Below, one piece after another: positions 54,655 through 63,771 of a stretch of DNA of 64,000 bases. Within the stretch, counting starts at the first letter, position 1. The number at the start of each line of letters is the position of its first letter. The notes beneath the pieces were generated by a model, which did no database searches, was not told the DNA's origin, and saw only the letters and a program-made list of their open reading frames with translations. The DNA lies in contig NZ_VZQQ01000010.1 of assembly GCF_014397785.1 (NCBI RefSeq), forward strand, positions 186,001 to 250,000, given 5' to 3'. A program made the translations under genes and the position numbers. This DNA comes from Paraburkholderia podalyriae. Its GTDB lineage: Bacteria; Pseudomonadota; Gammaproteobacteria; Burkholderiales; Burkholderiaceae.

Positions 54655-56319
54655 ATGAACCTCGACGACGAGACTTACGATTCGCTCACGGCCAATTTCA
54701 CATGGCGTATTCCGTCGCGCTACAACATCGGCGTCGACACCTGCGACAAATGGGCCGATGGCTCGGGGCGTGTCGCGCTGATCTCCGAAGACGCCGATGG
54801 CCGCGCGACCCGCTATACGTTCGACGAACTGAAAGCGCTATCCGACCGCTTCGCCAATGCGTTGCTCGCGCTCGGCGCGCGGCGCGGCGAGTGCGTCGGC
54901 ATCTTTCTGTCGCAATCGATCGAAACGGCCATCGCGCATCTCGCCGCATACAAGGCCGGCATGGTCGCGGTGCCGCTGTTCGCGCTGTTCGGCGTGGACG
55001 CGATCGAGCATCGGCTCGGCGACAGCGGCGCGGTGGCGCTGATCACCGATCACGCCGGCGTGCAAAAGGTCGACGAAATTCGCGGCGCGCTGCCCGGGTT
55101 GCGGCACGTGTTCAGTGTCGATATCGAGCAGGACGACGAAGCATTGGACGCGCCCGTGCGGTCGTTCTGGCATGCGTTGAATAGCGCCCCCGCTGATTTC
55201 ACGCCGGTCGATACCGCCGCCGACGATCCCGCGATCATCATCTATACATCGGGCACGACGGGAAAACCGAAGGGCGCGTTGCACGCGCATCGCGTGTTGC
55301 TTGGACATCTGCCCGGCGTCGAGATGTCGCAGCAGGGCTTTCCCGCGCACGCGACGCTGATGTGGACGCCCGCGGACTGGGCGTGGATCGGCGGTCTGTT
55401 CGACGTGCTGCTGCCATCGTGGCATCACGGTGTCGCGGTGCTCGCGCGCCGCTTTGCGAAATTCGATGGCCACGCCGCGTTCGATCTGCTCGCGCGTCAC
55501 GCGGTCTCCCATGCGTTCGTGCCGCCGACCGCGCTGAAGATGATGCGCGGCGTCGAGCGGCCCGCCCATCTGCGTCTCGCGTTGCAATCGGTCGCGAGCG
55601 GCGGCGAATCGCTGGGCGAGGAACTGATCGGCTGGGGGCGCGAGGCGCTCGGCGTGACGATCAACGAGTTCTACGGGCAGACCGAGTGCAACGTCGTGGT
55701 GTCGTCGTGCGCGGCGCTATTCGAGCCGCGCCCCGGCGCGATGGGGCGCGCGGTGCCGGGGCACCATGTCGCGATCATCGATGCCGCCGGCAACGAACTG
55801 CCGCCCGGCGCGATCGGCGATATCGCGGTGGCCGCGCCCGATCCGGTGATGTTTGTCGGCTACTGGCGCAATGCTGCGGCCACCAACGACAAATTCCGCG
55901 GCAAGTTTCTGCTGACCGGCGATCTCGGCACGCGTGACGCGGACGGCTTCATTCGCTTCGTCGGCCGTGGCGACGACGTGATCACGAGCGCCGGCTACCG
56001 GATCGGGCCGGCGTCGATCGAGGATTCGCTGCTGCGTCATCCGGCCGTCGCGATGGCTGCGGTGGTCGGCGCGCCCGATCGCGAGCGCACCGAAATCGTG
56101 ATGGCGTTCGTCGTGCTGAAAGCCGGCTTCGTCGGCGACGACGCGCTCGTGCGCGAGATCCAGCAGCACGTGAAGACGCGTCTGGCCGCGCACGAATATC
56201 CGCGCGAGATTCGCTTCGTCGAAAGCCTGCCGATGACGGCCACCGGCAAGGTGATCCGCAAGGCGCTGCGCGAGGCGGTGACGCATGGACCGGACGCGAC
56301 TCCACCGGCGAAAAACTGA
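54655..56319 (+). CDS. AMP-dependent acyl-CoA synthetase (medium-chain/acetyl-CoA-synthetase-like)
   Basis: 554 residues, ANL superfamily. Seen: IIYTSGTTGKPKGALHAH (P-loop, about 198-215), INEFYGQTECNVVVSS (A5, about 338-353), DLGTRDADGFIRFVGRGDD (A7-A8) and MTATGKVIRKALRE with the catalytic Lys near the C-terminus. The organisation resembles the MACS group (short and medium-chain acyl-CoA synthetases) more than Acs. ATG 54655 is preferred to GTG 54652 because AAGGAGA (54644-54650) is five bases before it. Not in an operon with an obvious pathway; the next gene (56368) is 48 bases away. Confidence 0.88.
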   Translation: MNLDDETYDSLTANFTWRIPSRYNIGVDTCDKWADGSGRVALISEDADGRATRYTFDELKALSDRFANALLALGARRGECVGIFLSQSIETAIAHLAAYKAGMVAVPLFALFGVDAIEHRLGDSGAVALITDHAGVQKVDEIRGALPGLRHVFSVDIEQDDEALDAPVRSFWHALNSAPADFTPVDTAADDPAIIIYTSGTTGKPKGALHAHRVLLGHLPGVEMSQQGFPAHATLMWTPADWAWIGGLFDVLLPSWHHGVAVLARRFAKFDGHAAFDLLARHAVSHAFVPPTALKMMRGVERPAHLRLALQSVASGGESLGEELIGWGREALGVTINEFYGQTECNVVVSSCAALFEPRPGAMGRAVPGHHVAIIDAAGNELPPGAIGDIAVAAPDPVMFVGYWRNAAATNDKFRGKFLLTGDLGTRDADGFIRFVGRGDDVITSAGYRIGPASIEDSLLRHPAVAMAAVVGAPDRERTEIVMAFVVLKAGFVGDDALVREIQQHVKTRLAAHEYPREIRFVESLPMTATGKVIRKALREAVTHGPDATPPAKN

Positions 56320-56367
56320 GTCTGCTACGATGACCGACCCACGATGAGAATCACAACGGAGAGTTGC

Positions 56368-56748
56368 ATGCGCCCGGACAGTGCAATTCGTTTCGACCAG
56401 GAGTTCGCGCCGCGCATTGCCGAGGCGATCGCCGCGTGCTTCGCGAAGACCGTGCAAACCGACGTGTTGCCGCACGGCGCACACGGGCAGCCCACCCGCG
56501 TGCGAATTCATGCTGCCCCGCTCGATGAACTCGGCCATTACCCGCATCCGTTGAATCTGTATCTGACCTGGGACAGCGGCGAAATAGAAGGGCTGATGGG
56601 TGAGCACGGTGCGACGCGTTTCGCCCGATATCTGGCCGCGCTGCCGCGCAAGCTCAATGCGTGGACCCAGGCGCGCGAACTCGATTTCTCCACGCATACG
56701 CAGGGTGAGCCGGTGACGCTGATCGGCGGGCTCGATTTCGAGTCGTAG
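56368..56748 (+). CDS. Hypothetical protein, 126 residues
   Basis: ATG 56368 with GGAGAG at 56358-56363; an in-frame ATG at 56344 is possible. No signal peptide, no membrane helix, mixed charge: a small soluble protein. Seen: LDELGHYPHPLNLYLTWDSG in the centre, and TWDSGEIEGLMGEHGATRFA, with a C-terminal GEPVTLIGGLDFES. I do not recognise a family. It follows the acyl-CoA synthetase by 48 bases on the same strand and may be co-transcribed; it converges on the phospholipase gene with a terminator between. Confidence 0.7.
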   Translation: MRPDSAIRFDQEFAPRIAEAIAACFAKTVQTDVLPHGAHGQPTRVRIHAAPLDELGHYPHPLNLYLTWDSGEIEGLMGEHGATRFARYLAALPRKLNAWTQARELDFSTHTQGEPVTLIGGLDFES

Positions 56749-56785
56749 ACGCGCGCGCGTCTGCGGGTTTGCGTTCGTGAGCTGG

Positions 56786-56825
56786 ATAAAAAACGGCCGC
56801 TGTGTTCGAGGAGCCAGCGGCCGTT
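56786..56825 (-). terminator. Rho-independent terminator of the phospholipase gene
   Basis: AACGGCCGCTG (56792-56802) pairs with CAGCGGCCGTT (56815-56825) around 12 bases. On the minus strand it is followed by a T run (complement of 56786-56793), so it ends the phospholipase transcript (stop at 56855). It may also serve the convergent hypothetical gene. Confidence 0.82.
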
Positions 56826-56854
56826 GCTGTTGCACAGTTGGGTGACAGCGACGC

Positions 56855-58972
56855 TCAGCCGCCCAACGCCGGATCGCTCATGCTCTGACTGCCGGTCTCC
56901 ACGTGACCCGCGAAGCGGCGCGCGAACGTCGGGTCGGTGTCGACGGTGATCGTCAGATCGTACCAGCCGTAGGCGTTGCGCAGATCGAGGTACACATTGT
57001 CGGTGTCGCCGCCGCGCACCGAATGCGTGATCACGTGGTTCGCGTCGTAGGCGTTGACGATCGTGAACTGGCAACGCGCGCTGCCGACGTTCTCGAGGCG
57101 CAGTTGCAGATTGCCGTTCGCGACATCGTAGCCTTCGGCGACGGCCGGTCGTGCGGTATCCGAACCATTCCACCCATTGCGCGCGACCAGCTTGCCCGCG
57201 AAGCGGCGCAGGAAACCATTCGGGCCGTGCACGCTGAAGTCGTAGCTGCCATCGGCATTGACCAGCAACGAGTCCTGCAGATGCTTGCCCGCTTCGACGG
57301 TATAGCTGCGCGGCGCGTCAGCGCTGTTCGCCGCGTACATGAGAAACACCGCGCCCGCGCGGCCCGTGTTGACGAAGCGCATCGCCAGCTTGCCGTTCGA
57401 ACCTTCGTCGACGCGCACGAACAGTTCGTACGGCAACGCGCGCGCCGGGCGAACGCCCGGTTCCTGCTTCGGCACCGTCTGCACCGTCGGCGGTTGCGGC
57501 ACGTAATCCGGGTGACGGTTCTGGTCGGGCGGCACGTAGCCGCTCGTGCTTGGCAGCGACGGCACCGAAGCGTTCGGATTCGCGAAGTTGAACGCCGAAC
57601 TCAGATCGCCGCACACCGCGCGACGCCACGGCGTGATGTTCGATTCGCCGAGATTGTGCTGCTGGCCGAAGCGCTTTTCGATGAAGCGGATTACCGACGT
57701 ATGGTCGAACACTTCCGAGCACACGTAGCCGCCTTTGGACCACGGCGAGACCACCAGCATCGGCACGCGCGGTCCGAGCCCGTACGGCCCGGCGACGTTC
57801 TTCGCATCGCCGGCATAGATGTCGTGCGTGACGTTGACGGTCGACAGACCGTTCGCGCTCGACGCGGCCGCGAACGGCGCCGCGATGTGATCGAAAAAGC
57901 CGTCGTTTTCGTCGTAGTTGATCAGCAGCACGGTCTTGCTCCACACGTCCGGGTTCGACGTGAGGATCTGCAGCACCTGATCGATGTACCACGCGCCGTA
58001 GTTGGTGGGCCAGTTCGGATGCTCGCAGTACGCTTCGGGCGCGACGATCCACGACACTTGCGGAAGCGTGCCGTTTTGCATGTCGCGCTTCAGGATGTCG
58101 AAGTAGCCGTCGCCGTTCGCCGCGTTGGTGCCGGTTCGCGCGTTGTCGTACAGCGGGTTGCCCGGCTGCGCGTTGCGGTACTGGTTGAAATAGAGCAGCG
58201 AGTTGTCGCCGTAGTTGCCGATGTAGGCGTTCTGCGTCCAGCCCCACGAACCGTTCGCGTCGAGCCCGGTTCCGATGTCTTGATAGATTTTCCACGAGAT
58301 GCCCGCGTTTTGCAGCACTTCGGGGTAGGTCGACCAGCCGTAGCCGAGTTCCGAATTGTCGATCACCGGACCGCCGCCGCTGCCGTCGTTGCCGACCCAG
58401 CCGCTCCACATGTAGTAGCGGTTCGGATCGGTCGGGCCCATCAGCGAGCAGTGATACGCGTCGCAGATCGTGAATGCGTCGGCGAGCTGATAGTGGAACG
58501 GGATGTCGTCGCGGGTCAGGTAAGCCATCGTGGTCGCGCCTTTCGATGGCACCCACTGATCGTTGCGGCCGCCGTTCCATGCCGCGTGCGTGGTGCCCCA
58601 GTCGTGCGCGAGATCCTGTAGGAATTGCAGACCGAGGTTCGGCGCGGCGGGACGGAACGGCAGCACGTAGCTGGCGCCGGCGGTGTCGGTGGTGAGCGGC
58701 TGATACCACACCGGCTGGCCGTTCGCGAGGTTGATCGCGCGCGTGTCGCCGAAGCCGCGCACGCCTTTGAGCGTGCCGAAGTAGTGGTCGAACGAGCGGT
58801 TCTCCTGCATCAGCACGACGATGTGCTCGACGTCGCGGATCGTGCCGGTCCGGTTGTTGGCCGGAATCGCGAGCGCATTGCGGATGCCCGGCGGCAGCAT
58901 GCTTAGCGCGGTGAAGGAACCGGCGGCTTGCGCGGCCGAGCGCAGAAAATCACGGCGATTGTTTGAGGTCAT
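56855..58972 (-). CDS. Phosphocholine-type phospholipase C
   Basis: 705 residues, a secreted/periplasmic phospholipase of the PLC-N family. Seen: a twin-arginine signal (NNRRDFLRSAAQAAGSFTAL, about 3-22), the catalytic N-terminal alkaline-phosphatase-like domain with HIVVLMQENRSFDHYFGTLK (Asp-Asn-Asp-type metal site, about 47-66), NYDENDGFFDHIAAP (about 355-369) and HDIYAGDAKNVAGPYGLGPR, then two C-terminal DUF756-type beta-sandwich repeats. It cleaves phosphatidylcholine-like lipids and needs a dedicated export route (Tat). ATG 58972 places the RR motif at the start; the upstream TTG is not credible. A small lipoprotein gene lies upstream on the same strand. Confidence 0.92.
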   Translation of the reverse strand: MTSNNRRDFLRSAAQAAGSFTALSMLPPGIRNALAIPANNRTGTIRDVEHIVVLMQENRSFDHYFGTLKGVRGFGDTRAINLANGQPVWYQPLTTDTAGASYVLPFRPAAPNLGLQFLQDLAHDWGTTHAAWNGGRNDQWVPSKGATTMAYLTRDDIPFHYQLADAFTICDAYHCSLMGPTDPNRYYMWSGWVGNDGSGGGPVIDNSELGYGWSTYPEVLQNAGISWKIYQDIGTGLDANGSWGWTQNAYIGNYGDNSLLYFNQYRNAQPGNPLYDNARTGTNAANGDGYFDILKRDMQNGTLPQVSWIVAPEAYCEHPNWPTNYGAWYIDQVLQILTSNPDVWSKTVLLINYDENDGFFDHIAAPFAAASSANGLSTVNVTHDIYAGDAKNVAGPYGLGPRVPMLVVSPWSKGGYVCSEVFDHTSVIRFIEKRFGQQHNLGESNITPWRRAVCGDLSSAFNFANPNASVPSLPSTSGYVPPDQNRHPDYVPQPPTVQTVPKQEPGVRPARALPYELFVRVDEGSNGKLAMRFVNTGRAGAVFLMYAANSADAPRSYTVEAGKHLQDSLLVNADGSYDFSVHGPNGFLRRFAGKLVARNGWNGSDTARPAVAEGYDVANGNLQLRLENVGSARCQFTIVNAYDANHVITHSVRGGDTDNVYLDLRNAYGWYDLTITVDTDPTFARRFAGHVETGSQSMSDPALGG

Positions 58973-59092
58973 GGTTGTGGCTTTGATCTTCGGTGGACGA
59001 GAACGGCACGGGGACAAGGAATTGCGGTACTGGAACGGCGCTGCTGCGTCGGCCGCGCGAAGCCAGGCTAGCGGCCGCGCGCGGCGCGATTG

Positions 59093-59404
59093 TCAATCGA
59101 CGCTATGGATGACGGGGCTGGCCAGCGGCGGCGAGGTGGCGGACATCGCCGTGGCGGCTTCGGACGCGGGCGCCGCCGGTGTCTGGACCGTCAGCGTGGG
59201 CGGCGCGGAGTCGGCCGGCGGCGTGGCGTTCGATGGGTCGCCGGGGTTAGCGGCGGCATGCCCTGTGGAACTGATCGTAGTCGTGCTGGCGGGCGGGTCG
59301 TCGTTGCTGCATGCGCTCGCCAGCGCGCACAGCGCGATGACGGCCACAGCGAGCGTCAATCGTTTGCGCCGCGGCGCACGGATCGGCTTCGACACGAAGG
59401 GCAT
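59093..59404 (-). CDS. Small Pro/Thr-rich lipoprotein, function unknown
   Basis: 103 residues. Seen: a basic start (MPFVSKPIRAPRRKRLTL), hydrophobic core AVAVIALCALAS and lipobox ASAC with the acylated Cys at about residue 32, then a low-complexity Ala/Pro/Thr/Ser tail with no domain. Probably a cell-envelope lipoprotein. It is 120 bases upstream of the phospholipase gene on the same strand, so it may be co-transcribed. The tail could also be a chance open frame in GC-rich DNA, but the signal is clear. Confidence 0.6.
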   Translation of the reverse strand: MPFVSKPIRAPRRKRLTLAVAVIALCALASACSNDDPPASTTTISSTGHAAANPGDPSNATPPADSAPPTLTVQTPAAPASEAATAMSATSPPLASPVIHSVD

Positions 59405-59525
59405 GGCACTGTCTCCGGGCGGGGAAGGGATGCCTCGCCATCGATGTGCCGAGGTCAGCGATGCCGCAGCATAATCGCCGATCCATGTAATTTTTATGAA
59501 GTATCGGTAACAGGCAGGGTGCCGC

Positions 59526-60386
59526 TTATCGGTGCGCGCGCACGAACGCCGCGATCGCGTCGTTGAGCGCGGCGGGCGCGTCGCGATGCGGCGAGTGTCC
59601 GCATGCGTCGAGCTTGACGAGTTGCGCGTGCGGCACTTGCGCGGCGATCGTGTCGACTTGCGCCATCGTGCCGTAGTTGTCGTCGTGGCCCTGGATCGCG
59701 AGCAGCGGTCGACGGATCGGCGCGAGCGCCTCGACGATCGACCACCGCCTGAACTCGGGATCGAGCCAGACATCGTTCCAGCCGTAGAACGCGGAATCGA
59801 CGTCCGCGTGATAGCGCGCGAGCTTCGCGCGTAAATCGGTAGTTTCGTAAAGCTGTTTTGTTTGGGCGATGCTTTGCACCGAGATGTCTTCAACGAAGAC
59901 GTGCGGCGCCATCACGACCGCGCCCGCGAGCGCATCGGGAAAGAGCGCCGCGTATAGCAGCGCGATCGACGCGCCGTCGCTATGGCCGATCACCCACATG
60001 CGCTGGCGTTGCCGCAGGTCGACATCGAGCGCGTCGAGCAGGGCGGGGAGGATATCGCGCGCCTGCGCGGTCAAGAAATCGACCGGCCATTTGTCGCGAG
60101 GCGCACGCGGTGTCGAGAGGCCGTAGCCGGGCCGCGAGTAGACGAGCCCGCGCATGCCGAGACGCTCGCACAACGTCTGCGGCCAGTCGCGCCACATCGC
60201 GATCGAGCCGAGACCTTCGTGCAGGAATACCGCGATCGGCGGATCGTCCGCCTGAGCATTCGCGTGCTCGTCGACCCAGCGGTACTCGATGCGCAGCGGC
60301 CCATGCGACGCGGTGGCGGGCAGTTCGGCAAAGCTGCTGGCGGCACTCGCGCGGGGAGCAGCAGCGGCGGTAGCTCGGCTCTGCAT
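59526..60386 (-). CDS. Alpha/beta-hydrolase of the benzoate cluster
   Basis: 286 residues. Seen: IAVFLHEGLGSIAMWRDWPQ (oxyanion HE-G, about 46-65), SRPGYGLST, the nucleophile elbow GHSDGA (about 132-137, an Asp at the x position), IQGHDDNYGT near the acid and DACGHSPHRDAP with the catalytic His. ATG 60386 is preferred to the preceding in-frame TTG. It begins 11 bases after the benzoate-CoA ligase stop, so it is the third gene of the minus-strand box operon. Role: probably ring-cleavage or CoA-thioester clean-up; similar genes accompany box clusters but the substrate is unproven. Confidence 0.82.
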   Translation of the reverse strand: MQSRATAAAAPRASAASSFAELPATASHGPLRIEYRWVDEHANAQADDPPIAVFLHEGLGSIAMWRDWPQTLCERLGMRGLVYSRPGYGLSTPRAPRDKWPVDFLTAQARDILPALLDALDVDLRQRQRMWVIGHSDGASIALLYAALFPDALAGAVVMAPHVFVEDISVQSIAQTKQLYETTDLRAKLARYHADVDSAFYGWNDVWLDPEFRRWSIVEALAPIRRPLLAIQGHDDNYGTMAQVDTIAAQVPHAQLVKLDACGHSPHRDAPAALNDAIAAFVRAHR

Positions 60387-60397
60387 CAATGAATCAC

Positions 60398-61987
60398 CTA
60401 TGACTGTTCGCGCAGCTTGAAGCGTTGAATCTTGCCGGTGGCGGTTTTCGGCAGATCGTCGGCGAACACGATATCGCGCGGGTACTTGTGCGGCGCGAGC
60501 CGCTCCTTGACGAAGACCTTCAGTTCGTCCGCGAGCACGTCGGACGGCATGAAGTCGCGCTTGAGCACGACGAACGCGCGCGTTTTCACGAGCCCGTCAT
60601 GATCGACGCCGACCACCGCGGCCTCGAGCACCGCGGGATGCGCGACGAGCACCATCTCGACCTCGACTGGCGACACGTACTGGCCGCTCACTTTCAGCAT
60701 GTCGTCACTGCGGCCCGCGTAGACATAGCAGCCGTTCGCGAGACGCCGATATTTGTCGCCGCTTCTGATCCATTCGCCGAGAAAGGTCGCGCGCGTTTCC
60801 TCGCGATTGCTCCAGTACATCAGCGCCGCGCTCGGCCCCTTGATGAACAGATCGCCGACTTCGCCATCGGGTACCGGCCGCCCCGCTTCGTCGCGCAACT
60901 CGACTTCGTAGCCCGGCACGGGGCGCCCGGTCGTGCCGTATTCGACTTCGCCCGCGCGATTCGACAGGAAGATGTGCAGCATTTCCGTCGAGCCGATGCC
61001 ATCGAGAATCTCGGCGCCGAAGTGCGCGGTGAAGCGTTCGCCGACGTCGCGCGGCAACGCCTCGCCCGCCGACGCGCACACGCGTATCGCGACGTCGGCG
61101 CGCGCGGGCAGATTGGGCGACACCAGCATGTTCGCGTACAAGGTCGGGACCCCGTAGAACACGGTCGGACGATGCCGGACGAGGCGCGCGAAGATCGCAT
61201 CGGCGCTCGGGCGCTCGGCCATCAGGATCGCGGTCGCGCCAACCGACAGCGGAAACGTCAGCGCGTTGCCGAGCCCATACGCAAAGAACAGTTTCGCCGC
61301 CGAGAACACCACGTCGCTCTCGACGATGCCGAGCACCGGCTTCGCATACAGTTCGGCGGTCCAGTACAGATTCGCGTGCGTGTGGACGGTGCCTTTCGGC
61401 TTGCCGGTCGAGCCCGACGAATAGAGCCAGAACGCGATGTCGTCCGCGTTGCTCGCACAGCCCTTGGCCGCGGGCGCTGCGGCGTCGACCAGCGTTTCGA
61501 AGCGAGGCGGGGCAAGCGGCGCCTCGGCGGAGCTGGCAGGCTGCGAGACGATCAGCTGGCAGCCGTCGTCGTCGCTGCTGCACAGCGCGTCCGTCACGTG
61601 AGGTAGCAGCGGTTGCGAAACGATGACCGCTCGCGCATGGCTATGCGTCAGCATGTACGTATAGTCGGCGGCGCTCAGCAGGGTATTCGCGACGACCGGT
61701 ACGATGCCGGCGTACAGCGCACCAAGAAACGCGACCGGCAGCGATACGGTGTCGAGCATCACGAGCAGCACGCGCTCCTCGGGATGCACACCCAGCGCGC
61801 GCAGTGCGGTGGCGCAGCGCCGCGCGCGTTGTTCCAGCTCGCCGTAGGTCATCGCGCCGTGGTCGTCGATATAGGCGAGCTTGCTCGCGCGCGCTTCGTT
61901 CAACTGGAACAGATGCGTCGCGAAGTTGAACAGCGGGGGCGGCGGCGCGACCGGCTGCGGCGCGCTCGTTTCCTGCAGGGCTTCCAT
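60398..61987 (-). CDS. bclA: Benzoate--CoA ligase
   Basis: 529 residues; activates benzoate to benzoyl-CoA at the expense of ATP, the entry to the box pathway. Seen: WLYSSGSTGKPKGTVHTHAN (P-loop, about 189-208), DGIGSTEMLHIFLSN (A5), the YAGRSDDMLKVSGQYVSPVE hinge and the C-terminal KTATGKIQRFKLREQ with catalytic Lys. The GSTEMLHIFLSN and GQYVSP features match benzoate-CoA ligases. ATG 61987. It follows the DUF4863 gene by 73 bases. Paralogous 4-hydroxybenzoate or 2-aminobenzoate ligases are possible alternatives, but BoxR and BoxC nearby make benzoate likely. Confidence 0.92.
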   Translation of the reverse strand: MEALQETSAPQPVAPPPPLFNFATHLFQLNEARASKLAYIDDHGAMTYGELEQRARRCATALRALGVHPEERVLLVMLDTVSLPVAFLGALYAGIVPVVANTLLSAADYTYMLTHSHARAVIVSQPLLPHVTDALCSSDDDGCQLIVSQPASSAEAPLAPPRFETLVDAAAPAAKGCASNADDIAFWLYSSGSTGKPKGTVHTHANLYWTAELYAKPVLGIVESDVVFSAAKLFFAYGLGNALTFPLSVGATAILMAERPSADAIFARLVRHRPTVFYGVPTLYANMLVSPNLPARADVAIRVCASAGEALPRDVGERFTAHFGAEILDGIGSTEMLHIFLSNRAGEVEYGTTGRPVPGYEVELRDEAGRPVPDGEVGDLFIKGPSAALMYWSNREETRATFLGEWIRSGDKYRRLANGCYVYAGRSDDMLKVSGQYVSPVEVEMVLVAHPAVLEAAVVGVDHDGLVKTRAFVVLKRDFMPSDVLADELKVFVKERLAPHKYPRDIVFADDLPKTATGKIQRFKLREQS

Positions 61988-62060
61988 ATGTCTCCTCCAT
62001 CCGTGGGCACGGTCCGGCTGTTGTTTGCTCGTGATCCGCTCGATGCTTGCCAGTCGCTCC

Positions 62061-62528
62061 TCACGCGCGCGTGAATTCGATCGCCCCTTGCGGCAGCAGA
62101 TACAGCACCAGCGCCTGGCCGTTCGCGACCGTCGGACGATGCGCCGAGCCGGGGCCGTACACGCACCAGCCGGCTGGGTGGCCGTCGAACGTCGCGCCTG
62201 CGGTGAGCGGCATGATCAGATCGATTTCGCCGTGCGGATGGACGTGGTGCGGACCGACAATGTCCTGCATGTCGACGACGTCGACGGAAAAGCCATGCGT
62301 GTCGGGCAGCGCGTTGAAGATGCGGCCGTAGCGGATGCCGCCGGCCGCCCGGTTGCACAGCCAGCCTTCGGCGACGCCGTTGCGACAGGCGTTTGCCAGT
62401 TCGTCGAAGGTGGGACTGTCGGCGGGCCAGGTGTCGTTCAGCCAGGTCGCGAGCGAATCGTCGAGCGGCCGCCCGGCGAGTTGCCCAGTGACGCCTGCGA
62501 TCAGGCGCTGGAATTCCTGTGCGGACAT
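62061..62528 (-). CDS. DUF4863 family protein (4-hydroxylaminobenzoate lyase-like)
   Basis: 155 residues, a cupin-like protein. Seen: an N-terminal helical part (FQRLIAGVTGQLAGRPLDDS) and the HHVHPHGEIDLIMPL-type cluster, here PHHVHPHGEIDLIMPLT (about 94-110), with several His and a Glu that would bind a metal. The family includes PnbB-type 4-hydroxylaminobenzoate lyase. Similar genes are found in box clusters of Burkholderia, but its exact reaction there is unclear. It starts 176 bases from boxR, divergent from it, and heads the minus-strand operon DUF4863-bclA-hydrolase. Confidence 0.8.
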   Translation of the reverse strand: MSAQEFQRLIAGVTGQLAGRPLDDSLATWLNDTWPADSPTFDELANACRNGVAEGWLCNRAAGGIRYGRIFNALPDTHGFSVDVVDMQDIVGPHHVHPHGEIDLIMPLTAGATFDGHPAGWCVYGPGSAHRPTVANGQALVLYLLPQGAIEFTRA

Positions 62529-62664
62529 GCGAGCCTCCAGAAGCGCTCACGCGTGTTGCGGCGCTGTCTGCGTGACGCCGCCGGAACGCCAGGCGACGCA
62601 TGACTGTGTTTGTGATTCGATCAGCTTTTGGCGAAAATTAAACCGTTCACCTGATGCGTGTCAA

Positions 62665-62676
62665 GCACTATAGTAC
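62665..62676. promoter_or_regulatory. Candidate BoxR operator upstream of boxR
   Basis: GCACTATAGTAC, a near-palindrome (10 of 12 positions), lies 29 bases upstream of the boxR ATG (62705) and in the spacer shared with the divergent DUF4863-bclA operon. A sister copy lies upstream of boxC (63772-63783). Placement fits an autoregulated operator. Confidence 0.55.
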
Positions 62677-62704
62677 ATGTATCGAAGTCACGAGGTCGCA
62701 AAAC

Positions 62705-63706
62705 ATGAATCAAAAGTACCCTCCCGCACCGTTGGACGAAGCCGCCGACGACGCAGCCCGCGTCGAACGCCCCCAGCGCGCGGGTGAGCGCACGGCCGAA
62801 CGTGGCGGCGAGCGTGAAGAGCGCGACCCGTTCCTGACCGCGATGGGCGAGCGCGTGCGTCTGCTGCGCGCGCGCCGCGGCATGACGCGCAAGACGCTGG
62901 CGGCCGAAACCGGTTTGTCGGAGCGACATCTGGCGAACCTTGAATCGGGCGTCGGGAATGCGTCGGTGCTGGTGCTGCGGCAGCTCGCGATCACGCTGAA
63001 CTGCCCGCTCGCCGAGGTGATCGGCGATGAGACCACCGCGTCCGCCGAATGGCTATTGATTCGCGAGCTGCTGCAGGGCCGCGACCAGGCGGCGCTGCAA
63101 CGTGCGCGCATCGCGCTCGCGGAGATGTTCGCGCAGGCGCCGCGCGACCCGCACCGCAACGACCGCATCGCGCTGATCGGCCTGCGTGGCGCCGGCAAGT
63201 CGACGCTCGGACGCATGCTCGCGCAGGAGCGCAAGGTGCCGTTCATCGAGCTGACGCGCGTGATCGAACAGCTCGCGGGCTGTCCGCCGTCGGAGATCCA
63301 TTCGCTGTACGGCGCGAGCGCGTATCGACGTTACGAGCATCGTGCGCTCGAGGCGGTGGTCCATGAGCATTCGCACGCGGTGATCGCGTCGCCGGGAGGG
63401 CTCGTGTCGGAATCGGGCACGTTCAACGTGCTGCTGTCGCGCTGCTTCACCGTGTGGCTGCAGGCGACGCCCGACGAGCATATGCGCCGCGTCGTCGCGC
63501 AAGGCGATCTGCGGCCGATGTCCGGCAACCGCGAGGCGATGGACGACCTGAAGCGCATCCTCGCCGGGCGCGCCGAGCTATACGGGCGCGCGGACATGAC
63601 GTTCGACACCAGCGAGAAGACGCTCGCCGATGCCTACCTGCAGTTGCGGGACCGTCTCGCCGCGCGTCTCGCGGCGCAAGCGCCCGACGAAGCGCGCTTG
63701 AACTGA
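62705..63706 (+). CDS. boxR: Benzoyl-CoA-responsive regulator (BoxR/BzdR type)
   Basis: 333 residues. Seen: an N-terminal low-complexity basic/acidic segment (about 1-40), a Xre-type helix-turn-helix (about 46-105: MGERVRLLRARRGMTRKTLA, then GLSERHLANLESGVGNAS), a linker, and a C-terminal shikimate-kinase-like domain with P-loop GLRGAGKST (159-167). This architecture is diagnostic of BzdR/BoxR, which repress box/bzd genes and are released by benzoyl-CoA bound in the kinase-like domain. ATG 62705; a longer frame from 62654 overlaps the operator and is not used. It is divergent from the DUF4863-bclA operon and upstream of boxC, 113 bases away. Confidence 0.93.
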   Translation: MNQKYPPAPLDEAADDAARVERPQRAGERTAERGGEREERDPFLTAMGERVRLLRARRGMTRKTLAAETGLSERHLANLESGVGNASVLVLRQLAITLNCPLAEVIGDETTASAEWLLIRELLQGRDQAALQRARIALAEMFAQAPRDPHRNDRIALIGLRGAGKSTLGRMLAQERKVPFIELTRVIEQLAGCPPSEIHSLYGASAYRRYEHRALEAVVHEHSHAVIASPGGLVSESGTFNVLLSRCFTVWLQATPDEHMRRVVAQGDLRPMSGNREAMDDLKRILAGRAELYGRADMTFDTSEKTLADAYLQLRDRLAARLAAQAPDEARLN

Positions 63707-63771
63707 CGAGGCGCACACGCCAGGGTTTCCCCGTAAAAGGCATTAAAGTGCTTTGCGTGGATAATGACGAT

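Noticed and set aside
56903..58621. 572-codon plus-strand ORF opposite the phospholipase gene
   Set aside because: It is the shadow of a gene with clear Tat signal and catalytic motifs.
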